The position numbers and the translations under genes are program-made. From Cytidiella melzeri (Eukaryota; Basidiomycota; Agaricomycetes; Polyporales; Irpicaceae): a stretch of 64,000 nt of DNA. This document shows, piece by piece, positions 45,608-56,321 of this stretch. The notes below the pieces were generated by a model, which saw only the letters and a program-made list of their open reading frames with translations, did not search any database and was not told the DNA's origin. Each line of letters begins with the position of its first letter. Positions within the stretch are counted from its first letter, which is position 1. Location of the stretch: the NCBI GenBank assembly GCA_022592445.1, contig JABYQR010000059.1, positions 1-64,000 of the forward strand, given 5' to 3'.

Positions 45608-47237
45608 ATGGCGTTAAGAAACACAAGAGTTGTAGAAGTGAGCAGCGCAACGCCTCCTACTCAAATGATTGTACATGCGTATCGTGCGTATCTTGAACTA
45701 AACTCGACAGTTTGCAGGTTTAGCTCCTGCGCCGTTCGCAGGCCTCGTGCTTGCGGATTGGGGCGCGGACGTCGTACGAATCGACCGTCCCAGTACAACG
45801 CACTTGGACATTCTTTGTCGGCACAAACGGTCAATCGTGGTAGACGTGAAGCATCCGGAGGGTCTTCAAGTTCTACGGCGCCTGATCGCTCGAGCCGACG
45901 TTCTCATTGATCCTTTCAGGGCTGGCGTTATGGAGAGGGTAGGGCTAGGGCCAGAGTTGTTTCTTGGTAACGATGGTTTGAACAAGAAATTGGTCTACGC
46001 TAGATTGGCAGGGTGTGTCACTTTGATCCCACACAGCTAGCTAGCTAGTATAGCTCAAACTTGACTCTTCAGGTTCGCACACACAGGTACGTGACTTGAC
46101 TCTTTTCCTGTGCCAGACAGACCCCTGATGTGGTAGGGCTTTCTCAGATCTTGCAGGTGCATTCACTTCCTTGGATTCCTTTAGTACACTCAGCGAGCCA
46201 GCACAGGTCACGACATCAACTATCTCGCTCTCAGCGGAGTGTTATCCGTCTGTTTCCTTTCTATCCACCAAATACTATATTCTAAAAAGCTGCCCACAGA
46301 TGTTACCAGGTGACGAAACGAAGCCCGGATTTCCTTTAAACCTCGTGGCCGACTTCGGCGGAGGCGGACTCACATGCGCTCTCGGCATCCTGCTAGCCTT
46401 GATTGAAAGACAATCCAGTGGACTAGGCCAAGTCGTCAGCACTAACATGGTCAGACCTTTCTGTTTATGATTTGGGTGCTTTTCCAGGACTTATACATCC
46501 TCAGGTATCCGGCACGCGCTACCTATCGACCTTCCCGCTCCTATCTGCCATGCAATGGCCGTACAAAACACATTCACCCCTTCAGTCTTTCGCTGCTTCC
46601 CCCGATGCTGGCTCCAATTTCCCTAATGTACGAATGAAGCACCTGCTGGATGGAGGTGCACCGTTTTACAACGTCTACACGTGCGCAGATGGACGGTGGA
46701 TGTCAGTCGGCTGCCTCGAACCCCAATTTTACAAACAATTTCTCGAAAGGTTCGTCGCCGCTCTCCCAAGCGGTTTCGTCGAGGCAGCAGAGGGCTCGGA
46801 GCTCTCATCTGTCAATCAATACGACACGGATCGTTGGCCCCGTCTTAAAGACCTTTTTGAAAAAGCTTTCAAGCTATACGACAGAAATCACTGGGCAAAG
46901 GTTTTCGAGGGTACGTGAAACTGTCTCTGGCGTGTTCTCCGAAGCTCATATTAAGATGGGTGAATCGCAAACAGGCTCTGACGCTTGTGCATTTCCTGTA
47001 CTAAGTGCTGCGGAAGCTGCTGTGCTTGCCTCGAACGAACATGCAGCCCCCACACCTCATCCCCAGCTATCTAGGACGCCTGCCCGTCCACTCCCTGCTT
47101 ACCGCCCGGAAGAGGGCGTATTGAGCCCTGGGCAGCATACTGTTGAGGTTCTCATGGATCTAGGACTGGACGCAGATAAAATTGTGGGCCTCGCGGAGAG
47201 GGGTGCATTAGGAGCTGGAGAAAAGACCAAGCTGTGA
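45608..47237 (+). CDS. Alpha-methylacyl-CoA racemase (CoA-transferase family III)
   Basis: Inverts the alpha-methyl centre of branched acyl-CoAs so that peroxisomal or mitochondrial beta-oxidation can proceed. Seven exons (45608-45637, 45711-46012, 46073-46086, 46198-46247, 46300-46449, 46505-46910, 46975-47237) join in phase to 404 residues. [99 protein letters not shown] (His and Asp of the active-site region), [20 protein letters not shown] and [20 protein letters not shown] are characteristic. The 14-bp third exon (46073-46086) is required to keep the frame. The protein ends TKL, a possible weak PTS1. A KDZ transposon lies 37 bp before the ATG, so the native promoter has been displaced. 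Confidence 0.9.
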
Positions 47238-47475
47238 CGGATGAATGTGAGAGTGAGCACGAATTTCCGAGTTTTTTCCTCTGCGTTTTTGAAGCGGATA
47301 GCACAGTCACAGGGTATCACAGCCATAAGCCCATGATGTGTACAATTTCTTTTTTTTCCTGTGACAAAGGTCCTAGCAATCGTACAAATGTCGTCTCCTC
47401 CGAGAGAAGAAAGTGGGACCTCGGCTGATCTTTGGTTTTCTCCTTGTTTGAGTGTTGACCGAAAACGCCAGTGTC

Positions 47476-48497
47476 TCACCAGGGAATTTCTTTGCCGTCG
47501 TACAAGAAGAACTTTCCGGATTTTGCGGGGGTGGTATGGTCTATGAGTTTTAAGAGAGCTTGCACACTCTCCGCAGGTTCAAGCACAGCTCCTGGGCCGC
47601 CCATATCTGCAGGACGTATGTCAACGTTAGTGATCGTGATGGGCAAGGTGAAGCTATGAAATACTCACCTGTCTTGACCCATCCAGGGTCGACGGCGATG
47701 ACGGTGAGTTCTGGCTTCTGCTTGGCTTGCTTATGAGTCTGAGGCCTTCAAACTCAGCGGACGTTCACAGACGTGTCCAATAAGGGTGAAGTACATACCA
47801 GCATTCCAACAGCAGCTTTACTGATACTGTATGTTGCGTTTACGGGCGCATGGTCCAACCCGACGCTGCCTAGCCCGCTCGAGAAATTCATGATGAACTT
47901 CTTTTGGGACTTTTCGATTAAAGGCAACAGCGTTTGTGCCAGATGAGCAGGTCCGACGACGTTGGTTGTCAACGTGTCGAGCAGATCAGCTGGTTGAAAG
48001 CTGAACGCCGTGTCTTTTCCTGCGTTCTATGCCGTCGCGCGAAAGAAAAATGTTGTCAGGGAGGTCTGAGAACGCCGTACACCACTGACTGCCAATGACT
48101 GATTGCACTCACAATTCCAGCATTGTTGATCAGGTAGTCCAACCCACGATCTCCGAGTATGTCTTGCAGAGGTTCCAAGATTCCTTCGATGGACGCCACG
48201 GAGCTTGTGTCTAGCTGTAAGACATGCAACGCCCCTTTCGCTTCGAGTTTACTGAGGTCATTCAGAGCGGTCGCCTTGTCCGTGTTGCGGCAAGTTGCAA
48301 TGACCACGTTGGTAGGCGATGCTATCAGTTGCGTCACAAATTCGAGGCCAATGCCTCTTGAAGTTCTGCAGACAAAAAACCCTTTGCAGTCAGCCTTGAC
48401 ATAATGTCAGACTCTTGGCGGGGGAAATGGACTGTTACCCTGTGACGAGCCAAGTTTGTGTTTGGGGCATGGCAGCAGCTTTGGAGGGAATCGGCAT
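47476..48497 (-). CDS. Short-chain dehydrogenase/reductase (SDR)
   Basis: Five exons (48439-48497, 48113-48365, 47799-48026, 47669-47738, 47476-47606) join in phase to 246 residues. TWLVTGTSRGIGLEFVTQL is the Rossmann dinucleotide-binding motif TGxxxGxG. DTSSV and DYLINNAGI follow, then MNFSSGLGSVGLDHAPVNA with the catalytic Ser, YSISKAAVGML with YxxxK, and VIAVDPGWVKTDMGG after the active site. The end is SGKFFLYDGKEIPW. This is a complete classical SDR, probably cytosolic, using NAD(P)H on an unknown carbonyl or alcohol substrate. A second in-frame ATG at 48470 would give a form nine residues shorter. It converges tail-to-tail with the racemase gene, about 240 bp apart. Confidence 0.9.
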
Positions 48498-48833
48498 AAA
48501 CAGAACGTGCGAGAGTCCTCCATATATACTACTAGTGCTGCTGACTATGCATACGATAACCTCAAGTACGCGACTTTTTAGTATCATGGGCGAATGCGCG
48601 GGGAATCATCGGTGCTCAAAGGCTTCATGCGGCCACCATTTCAGCGGACTTGCACCGTACAAGTCAGTGTTATCATAGCGCCAACTGTACATATACTATT
48701 AGCTCTGCGTCAACTCCAATACATAAGCTAAGGCGATAATTTGTCTTTGAGAAAGTCCGCAGAACGTATCGTACGCAACAGAGCACACCGTCCAGACACA
48801 TCCTATCCCAGCAGCAACGCCAATAACTGAATG

Positions 48834-49888
48834 TTAAGAGTGCCCAGGCTTGACCATAGCCATCTCTGGTTTTCGAGGCAACTGCACCCAATCATCGTGC
48901 GACCGGTCCGTAAACGAGATCATCTGGGAGGAACGCATTCGTCTTGACCGACACACATCAGATCCATATGCAGCGCGTGGAGAGACTCCCAGTGTACCCT
49001 CCGATATGGCGTCTCCTGTGTCTATAATGGAAGTGAACAATATGGACGGCGTTACGTCTTGGCTATGGAGGGCTTGTGGTCTACGGTGCCCAGCTACTAC
49101 CGTCGCATGTGTGGAAAACACAGGTAGGATGTATGGATGTTTGACGGGCAGTACCCTTGATTGGGATGAACGACGGATCCAAGGAACTATTTAGGATCGT
49201 AGTAGGAGGTCCTCTAATGTCAGCACTCTGACTATATGCTTGGCGGAGAAATAGAAAAAACGTACGTACAGCTAAAGTCGAATCTTCGAGGTTTTGCCTT
49301 TTCTTGGTGTTGCCACACTGACACTGAAAGTTTCTCGCGAACCCGACGTCGGGATCGGGAGCCCATGAACAAGCACAGTGTTATTCCGAGAAGAACGATG
49401 ACGGAGGCGGTCACAACGGCTATAATGACACCTGGATGGATTTTATTCGTCGTGATGACCAAAGTCGCTGTCGGCTCAGCCCGCTTTCCAAAGATCTCCT
49501 CGGAAGATGCCCACCGTATTGGTAGACTCGCTGGTATGCCGTTCTGGCGGGAAGAGTTGCCTGTGGTTATAATGTGACTCGTCTGCACACGTGGATCACT
49601 GCCAGCATGTGCGGCGTCCAAGCTCGGTCTACCATCGAGCTGTTCTCTAGAGACTGCCGTCACTGCAATAAAGCTTTCAGGCACAGACAGCACGAAATAT
49701 TCCTAGTACAGCTCTCACCTTGAGAAAACATAGGCTGGGTTGCCAGACTTTGCGAAACGGACGTCGTCCACGGTGCTCGCGCCCGGTTAGCGATGCTCTG
49801 TATCCAAGGTTCGCTGTCGACGGCGAGGATATACGCCATTGAAATTTGGAGACGGCACAAGCACGTACGAACGAGGTCCCATGGGGAG
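48834..49888 (-). CDS. Single-pass membrane protein, 5' end unresolved
   Basis: Exons: from about 49888 (SPWDLVRTCLCRLQISMAYI, LAVDSEPWIQSIANRARAPW, LATQPMFSQ), then VTAVSREQLDGRPSLDAAHA up to a single strong membrane helix PGVIIAVVTASVIVLLGITL followed by basic SRSRRRVRE, and a last exon (THATVVAGHRRPQALHSQ ... VQLPRKPEMAMVKPGHS) with stop at 48834. The topology (Ser/Thr-containing ectodomain, one helix, polar cytosolic tail) is common among basidiomycete cell-surface proteins of unknown role. The signal peptide exon upstream of 49888 was not found with confidence. No family recognised. Confidence 0.45.
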
Positions 49889-50412
49889 TCTGGAGACTAA
49901 CACTTGATTGTAGCCGCCTCAGCTATGAGAATCAGTCCGTAGCAACAAACAAGAAGCGCACTAGGCTCACGGCGCACAGCCTACGGCATATCATGGACGA
50001 GATATCAAAGCAGACGAAACCGGGATGCACAGCCTTCATGAGTTGTACGATGGCCACGAGGAGAAATAGAAAGATGCTGACAGACGGACATCAGAATTGT
50101 TGGTACTTGAGCGTGTATCAAGCACTCCCAAGATTGATGTGCTCTACGAAGTTGGGTACACACAGCTGGGGGAGCTCATACCGTGACGCTCATCACGAAA
50201 CATTGCAATTTCAAGGAACATACTGACCTGCGGGTATGGCGGCCAAACAGACTCTGAGCCAGCACAGTGTCGATACGAATGATGGTTTGGTTATGCGATC
50301 TACTTTTCTCGGTCCATTGGAGTGTGGAGCATGTCTGGTATGCCTGCCTATGGTGAGGGACAAGGGTGTAGCATGAGCTACCAGTGACTACGGATACACT
50401 TGACCGTGAAGT

Positions 50413-51432
50413 TCATCCTGGTAGCCCATGCCAATGATATAATACAGTGCCCTGAGGGCGCGAACGGCGGTTATCAGCATCGTCTGAGCAAGGCTAGAAA
50501 CATACACACATATACATACCGAACTATTATCCTTGCGTACTATTTTCCTATTCACGAGCGCAATCAAGCACTTGTTCACACGCGCTTGGTTCAAATCGGG
50601 GGGCTTCACAAACTCCATAACTGGAGCCATGACAAATGTTAGTTACCACCGAAGCAAAAACAATCAAGAAACTCACTCGGGACGCCCCTGCCTTCTCTGT
50701 CGAAAAACCCTTCTATCACCATCTCAATATGTCGCCGCAAGGCAGGATCACTACCCCTGAACTCGAGGGGCAGTGAAGACACCATCCGCTCGACCTCCAT
50801 CGCACGATCCTTCTTTTCCTTGTTCGACAACTTTGGTTTCCCTTTCTTTTTCGAGATGCTCTTCGAGGCGCCACCGGCTGATGTACCAACGGTGGTAGCC
50901 ATTGTCACGTTCGGATCGCTCTCGGCATCCGTGAATGTCGTTTTGTCCATGACAGATGTATCTGGCGCAGATGGTGGAGGAGGGGGCGGTGGCATTTGAG
51001 CGCGTCTCAGGGCTTCAGCTGCAGCACGAGCATCTTCCTCTGGACATGAAAAAAAGAAAATATCCGCATCAGCTGCTATCGCAATCAATATCACCGTTAC
51101 GTACCTGCTCTTCGTGCGGCAAGTTGAAACGACGCGTCCGTTGGAGCCTGCGGCCAGTCAGTTGTAAGAGCGTTCATGTTCATCACGTACAGCCAACTCG
51201 CGAAGCTTTCGTTGAAGGTTCCTAGAGCATCGTCGAGGTTTCGAAGCCCTTCGAGGTTTCCTTGCAAAGTCTCGACCTCATCGCGCAACTCGGCGAGTGC
51301 AGGTTCAATGAAACCGAGGCCGTGAGGGACATCAGGGTAGGCTGTTGAGCGCGATAATCGTAATAGAGAGCCTTGCGAGAGGCGTCGAAGGGGTGTTCGG
51401 TGCGGTGCAGGTACTGTTGCTGGCAAGCTCAT
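50413..51432 (-). CDS. DASH/Dam1 complex subunit Dam1-like
   Basis: Microtubule-binding subunit of the outer-kinetochore DASH ring that couples chromosomes to spindle microtubules. Four exons (51105-51432, 50677-51039, 50520-50620, 50413-50451) join in phase to 276 residues. The N-terminal domain reads TPLRRLSQGSLLRLSRSTAY, DVPHGLGFIEPALAELRDEV, ETLQGNLEGLRNLDDALGTF, NESFASWLYVMNMNALTTDW and PQAPTDASF, matching the Dam1 domain (L.FLEPA...L.DE...L..N...L......FNESFASFLY...MNA...WP.AP). A basic linker (SISKKKGKPKLSNKEKKDRA), a conserved-looking helical segment (MVSSLPLEFRGSDPALRRHI) and a C-terminus NKCLIALVNRKIVRKDNSSG ending in WHGLPG follow. Low-complexity MPPPPPPPSAP lies between domains. 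Confidence 0.8.
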
Positions 51433-51946
51433 CTCGTCGTGGACTGACGAGAACCCAAGATCGCTGCCTGTACAAGGCGCATCTTGATTGAAACGCGATC
51501 ACGTGTTGCTTTCTCACGTATGATGTAGAAGTCCAAGTTCTTTGGTATGCATTGTTACGGTGATTTGCAGCAATATTTACTCAAAACAGTAGGAAGCGGA
51601 ATATTTGTTACGTGTATTACAGCAGCAGCCATTGTCCCCCGTCCTGTGGAACGATTGCCTGCGTGCGTGCGCGTACTGCAACTGTAATACGTCTTCTGCA
51701 GGCCCCGTGGCTTGTTGGTTATTGTCAACGCGCCACAAGAAAGGCAAACGACGTGACACCACGGGGTGGGCTGCAGTGGCTTGATGGGCCGTTGGATATA
51801 GTGTTCCCCTGCCACGGGATCGTCAAACTAGAGAGACGTCCAAAATGTGCCAATGCGCGACTCCGAGCTCGCAAAGTCCATACTTGCTCAATCACTACGT
51901 TGAAAACAGTTCAGCTCCTCTTATCAATAAGGAATCAGGACGTGAC

Positions 51947-52371
51947 TTACTGAGATCCCACTACGCCATCTCCAGGTTCCTGGCTTTTGCCAGCAGCATC
52001 TGGAGGTCCCTTGGGGGACCCGCTGCCCTCCCCTCCAACGACGCCCGGAGGGTTGGTGTATATGATGTGGAAGAGAAGAGGGTCGTCGATGTCTACGGCG
52101 CGCTTGTCGCTACAACCGTGATTCAGATTTTCGTACGAAGCTCGTACGATATGTGATTACTTACGGTGTTCCACCCATCAAGGCATCGGAAGGATGCTCG
52201 TTAGATTCACCGTATGTACTAGGAATGACATCTGGGAGACCTGCAGATGGTCTGGAGAGAATGTGTCAGCCTAACATTGCATGTAGAGCTTGATGAGACG
52301 CACACGGGAGCGGAAAGACCTGGAAGGGCAGCAGCGAGGAGCGTAGAGAGAACAATGACAGAGAACCGCAT
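51947..52371 (-). CDS. Small secreted protein with Kex2-like site (105 aa)
   Basis: Exons 52304-52371, 52165-52251 and 51947-52109, joined in phase. MRFSVIVLSTLLAAALPGLS is a clear signal peptide. The short propeptide-like region ends ...GGTPDKRAVD, where KR is a typical Kex2 cleavage site, followed by about 50 residues: IDDPLLFHIIYTNPPGVVGG and a Gly/Pro-rich tail. There are no cysteines. It could be a secreted effector-like protein or a precursor of a peptide. The tail lacks the CAAX box of a mushroom pheromone. An alternative 3' splice (GTAAGT overlaps the stop codon) could extend it. Confidence 0.55.
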
Positions 52372-54200
52372 GGCTGGGGACAGGTAAGAGACGAAAAGGG
52401 TGGAACTTGATAAATGATAATGAGGGAATAAACAATGGGGGAGATACGACTGTAGCGTATCAAAAAGTAGAGCAAGGAAAAGGAAGAGGCTGAAAACGCA
52501 TTATGGTGAGCACTTCTGTCGAATTTTAGTCCGAGAAATATACTTACTACGCAGTACCAAAAAGAATACAACACAAGAACTGGAGACGAAGGAGAAAGCG
52601 AAGGCGAAAATTGAACAGTTGGGTCAGACACCGATGTGCTTATATGTTCGGCAACGGCTGGCCATGGGATACGATTACTCATTGATGAGCGTTGTCCTCG
52701 GGCGACTTCGCGTGCACAATCAATGTTTCATGCGAAAGGACCTGAGCAAGGTGATGCTTTGCATCAGTCGACATGAAGATCATCATTATTGCATGTTGTA
52801 TGGCTGTGTTTCGGAGCTGTGTCTGTCGACATTACCGCATTGTCATTACTACATTCTGCTTGGTGTGCATGAGGCTGCGCGCGGAAATGTGTACACATCA
52901 ATCATTGACACTGTCTCGTAGGCGGGTGATGCGTACCGAAAAGCATCTTTGCTTGTCACGAGCCCTTGATGCTCGCACAAGGTTTGCGGGGGTCTGTCTC
53001 TTCAGTGATCAGATATGTCGGCGTAGAGCCGTGATTGAACGAACTCACGGAGATTTGGGTGCACTTTCTACGCTACGGCGAGGGTAGAGCACCGCCAACC
53101 AGTCAGAGAGGTGATAAAAGCTTAGTATGGCCCGCTTCTTTCATGATCCAGCATTTGGTCTTGGAAGGATACGCCTCACCGACAGGTTCCCGTCCGTTGT
53201 ATATCTATTCGAAAGACCTGCTTCCCTGAGGTACAGCCTGCAAAGAGTGTCTATCTGTGGTATAGCACCAAATCGTTGATACAAAGGTATACTTGAATTC
53301 CCTCTTCAAGAGCCATCGAGCCTAGCTGCTGACGTGTTTTGGGTTACAATGTGCACTGCGCGAATCTATGAAATAGCACGCTACGAAGATGATCAACAAT
53401 ACAAGTTTTACAATGTTGGTCCTCTAGAGGCCTCGGTGTATTCACGTACGTATTACGATAGTCCGAAAGGCGGTCCTGGCGCGCTAGAGCGTCTGGGACC
53501 CACGCTGGCACTTCAAGTTGTCAACATGAAACGACGTATTTCGGCGTCGCAGGGACTGATGGTAATATCAGGTTGAACAGGTGAGGGTTTCGCGGCTGTG
53601 TACTTGTGCTTCCCCATTGTAGCAGTCGCTCGACGCACAAGTCATACTTGAAGAGAGTATTGTGTCGACACAATACTCTCTTCAAGTATGACTTGTGCGT
53701 CGCGGAGAGCAAGAAAGGTGTTGTGGATCAAGCTTGCTGGTATCCAGGGTCTTGTCCAATATTCCGGCAGCAGCTGGACCCCGTACACCCGCTGGAACGC
53801 AGAAGCGCGAGGTTTGCTCTCTGACTCTCACGTTCACTTATAATGACATCCAGTCTACTCATAAGCTAGACGGTTCTGATTCACACCTCTCCTGGGTATG
53901 CTGGCTTGAGCAGCTCGTGGCTCGTGACTCTGGCGAAGTTGGCTTTGATCCAGTATTGGTGAGTTGGTGAAGTGCTCCTCCGAGTCTTTGATGTGTTTGG
54001 AGATAGCAGCTCGTTCGAACTTTTGATTGCTTCGGGCTGCCATCACGTCCGCTACAGCGCCGAATGAGCAGCTGTAATACCTACGACAAGTCTCGAGTGA
54101 AGCTCGTGAACGAGAACTGGCGCTCTCAATATCTTCTTGATCATAAAAGCAGCAATGCATTGCCTAGCGGCTCTCATCGCACTCCAGCAGGTCTGTAACC
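52372..54200. other. Intergenic, contains a large perfect palindrome
   Basis: About 1.8 kb without a recognisable gene. Short frames on both strands, no motif. The notable structure is the 72-bp palindrome at 53631-53702. The left part should contain the promoter of the small secreted protein, and the right end the promoter of the first DUF6533 gene. Confidence 0.55.
53631..53702. repeat. 72-bp perfect palindrome with no spacer
   Basis: Two 36-bp arms (53631-53666 and 53667-53702) are exact reverse complements and meet at TGTGTCGACACA. Symmetry stops on both sides at 53630/53703. Such a sequence would form a cruciform or hairpin. Confidence 0.95.
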
Positions 54201-55977
54201 ATGTCGCAGGACGACTCTACACAATTCGTGGCCCTCCTTGCGTCCAAATTCCAAGACATGTGAGCATAAATCCTATCGCATATCAAACCGCTCTGATCTT
54301 TTCGTGACCAGGATAAACGCAAACTCCTGCATGGTTGCTGCTACAAGTGAGTAATGCAGCTGTATTACGGGCCATCCAAATTGATTCTTCTTCAGCACTT
54401 CTTTTTTACGACTATTTATTAACGTTTCCGGACGAGCTTCGTTGCATTTGGTCACGAAAATTCTCTGGAGCCACCGTGCTATTTGTGCTCAACCGATACG
54501 TGTCTTTAATCAGTCAACTGCTCCTCACGATTCAGCTATTCTCGTGGGATAACCAATCGCAAGACGCAGCCGACACAGTGAGCGATTTCGTCCATGCACC
54601 ATCTACGTCGCTAAATCGTCATACTGTCTAGACGTGCTTAATTCACTTCTAGACAGCGTAATCTTGATACTCACATTCTGGTGGGGTTTACTGCAGATGC
54701 AATGTCATTTTACGCTCCGCGGAGGTTTGCACTCTGATTTTGCAAACTGTTACAGCAGGTACGCCCCTTTTACTTTGAATTTGACACGGGTTATGACACA
54801 GTTTACAGTCTTCGCGGCACTCAGGACTTACGCCATTTGGGAAAAGGATAGAACAATTCTGTGGACACTCCTCTGTCTAGGCCTAGCCCCAGTAGGACTC
54901 AACATTGTAAGTCTATACCTGGTTCGAAGCCCGTCGAGACCTCAGATCTGTCGTCGCAGTTCTATTATACTCGAGTAACGATCCTATCCACGCCTCCACC
55001 ATTCACGGGATGCGGCGAGCTTGTGCAGTTCAACGACCCTAGTAGCGCATTAATGTGAGTAACATGCATTATGCCATTGACGAGAATCACTGACAGCGAC
55101 CAAAACGTAACAGACGTATGTACATCTGTGGTACCGCGCAGGCCAGACTCGTGCTGACCGTCATTGGCAGTCAGCATAGCGGACCGTGTCGCAGCCATTT
55201 GCTTGGATACACTCGTTATAGTCCTGACTTGGATGAGAACGGCCAGGATACGACAGGTGTTTTCTCAGCTCCAAATCAAATCCTCAATTGGGGCTCTCTT
55301 GTTGCGCGACGGTGAGCCCTCCAGGTCGTTTTCGAAGTTGCAGTGCTGACTTTACTAGGTGCACTGTATTTTGTGTACGTTTATACGATAGTCCTTCTTG
55401 GCATTGCTACCGCAAACTCATTTAGGCGACTTCTAGAGTATTGCTACTGCTCAACATCGTCAACCTGATTGCGGTCGCATTTCAGGTAATTGTTTCCATA
55501 ATATGTCGAGCTCTGTAACCTAGCTCACGACGTAAAATGCTCAGATTTTCGGTGCTGTACCAGGAATCACAGCTGTGTAGGTGGTCTGCGGTCAGACGTC
55601 TATCAAACCAAACACTCAGTACTTTGCGTCTGTTCAGAATCACCTCCATTTTCGTCTCCCGCTTCTTCATCAACCTTCGCGACGTGTACATGTCCGCTAC
55701 GGGAAGTGGTGACACGTCGGATGCGAACCTTTCGAGGATGTCCAGTGTCCGTTTTGGCGCAGCGCTGGTCGGAAACCTCGGTGCACCGCTCGAAGGGGAA
55801 GGATTGCGCGCCGACTTACAGGACCTTCGAATCGTGTTTGATGAAGAGCAGTTTCAGGTACCCTTATTTGCGCATGACCCGCTCATTGCAGGATTTATGG
55901 ACATAGCGGAGATTGAGGAAGGCGGGAAGGAGGGTGTGGAGCAGTCGGTCTATGACCTGGAGTCAGCGTATTCGTAA
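54201..55977 (+). CDS. DUF6533 multi-pass membrane protein, copy 1
   Basis: ATG 54201: MSQDDSTQFVALLASKFQDM, an intron, then SSALLFYDYLLTFPDELRCI, WSRKFSGATVLFVLNRYVSL, which is the DUF6533 block (YDYLLT.PDE...IW.RK.SG...LFLLNRYV). Further exons give hydrophobic helices, VFAALRTYAIWEKDRTILWT (the second conserved block, R.YAIW..D), later helices, and a cytosolic tail LFRITSIFVSRFFINLRDVY, then SRMSSVRFGAALVGNLGAPL. Stop at 55975-55977. At least six short introns. Family proteins are predicted seven-helix membrane proteins, abundant in Agaricomycetes, function unknown. The next gene is a diverged tandem copy. Confidence 0.75.
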
Positions 55978-56321
55978 GTGCAGTGTTATTTCAGGATCAG
56001 TAACGCACTCAATGCGAGCGACGTTTGCAGTGCCTGAAAATGTAATGATCACGAGTTGGCTACATCTACACTGGCTGTACATGCGTGAGATACATCAAAT
56101 GCGTGACCTGTCACCGTCTCGACTCGCCCTGGCGACGGTGCTGCAGATGTCCCGTCGAGTCAGCGCTGATAGACGGAGGGCTGTTACTGAGGGAACGGAG
56201 TGGACCTGTCAAGATTCTTGATAGAGACCCACTGCGCTTGGGCGCTGATTGAAGATGTAAGTACATATGGCGTTGTTTCGCGACGTCGTGCTCCCACATT
56301 GCCCTCTGCTGAGCAGCAGCA
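55978..56321. other. Spacer between the two DUF6533 genes
   Basis: 344 bp of intergenic sequence that must hold the 3' UTR of copy 1 and the promoter of copy 2. No other feature seen. Confidence 0.6.
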
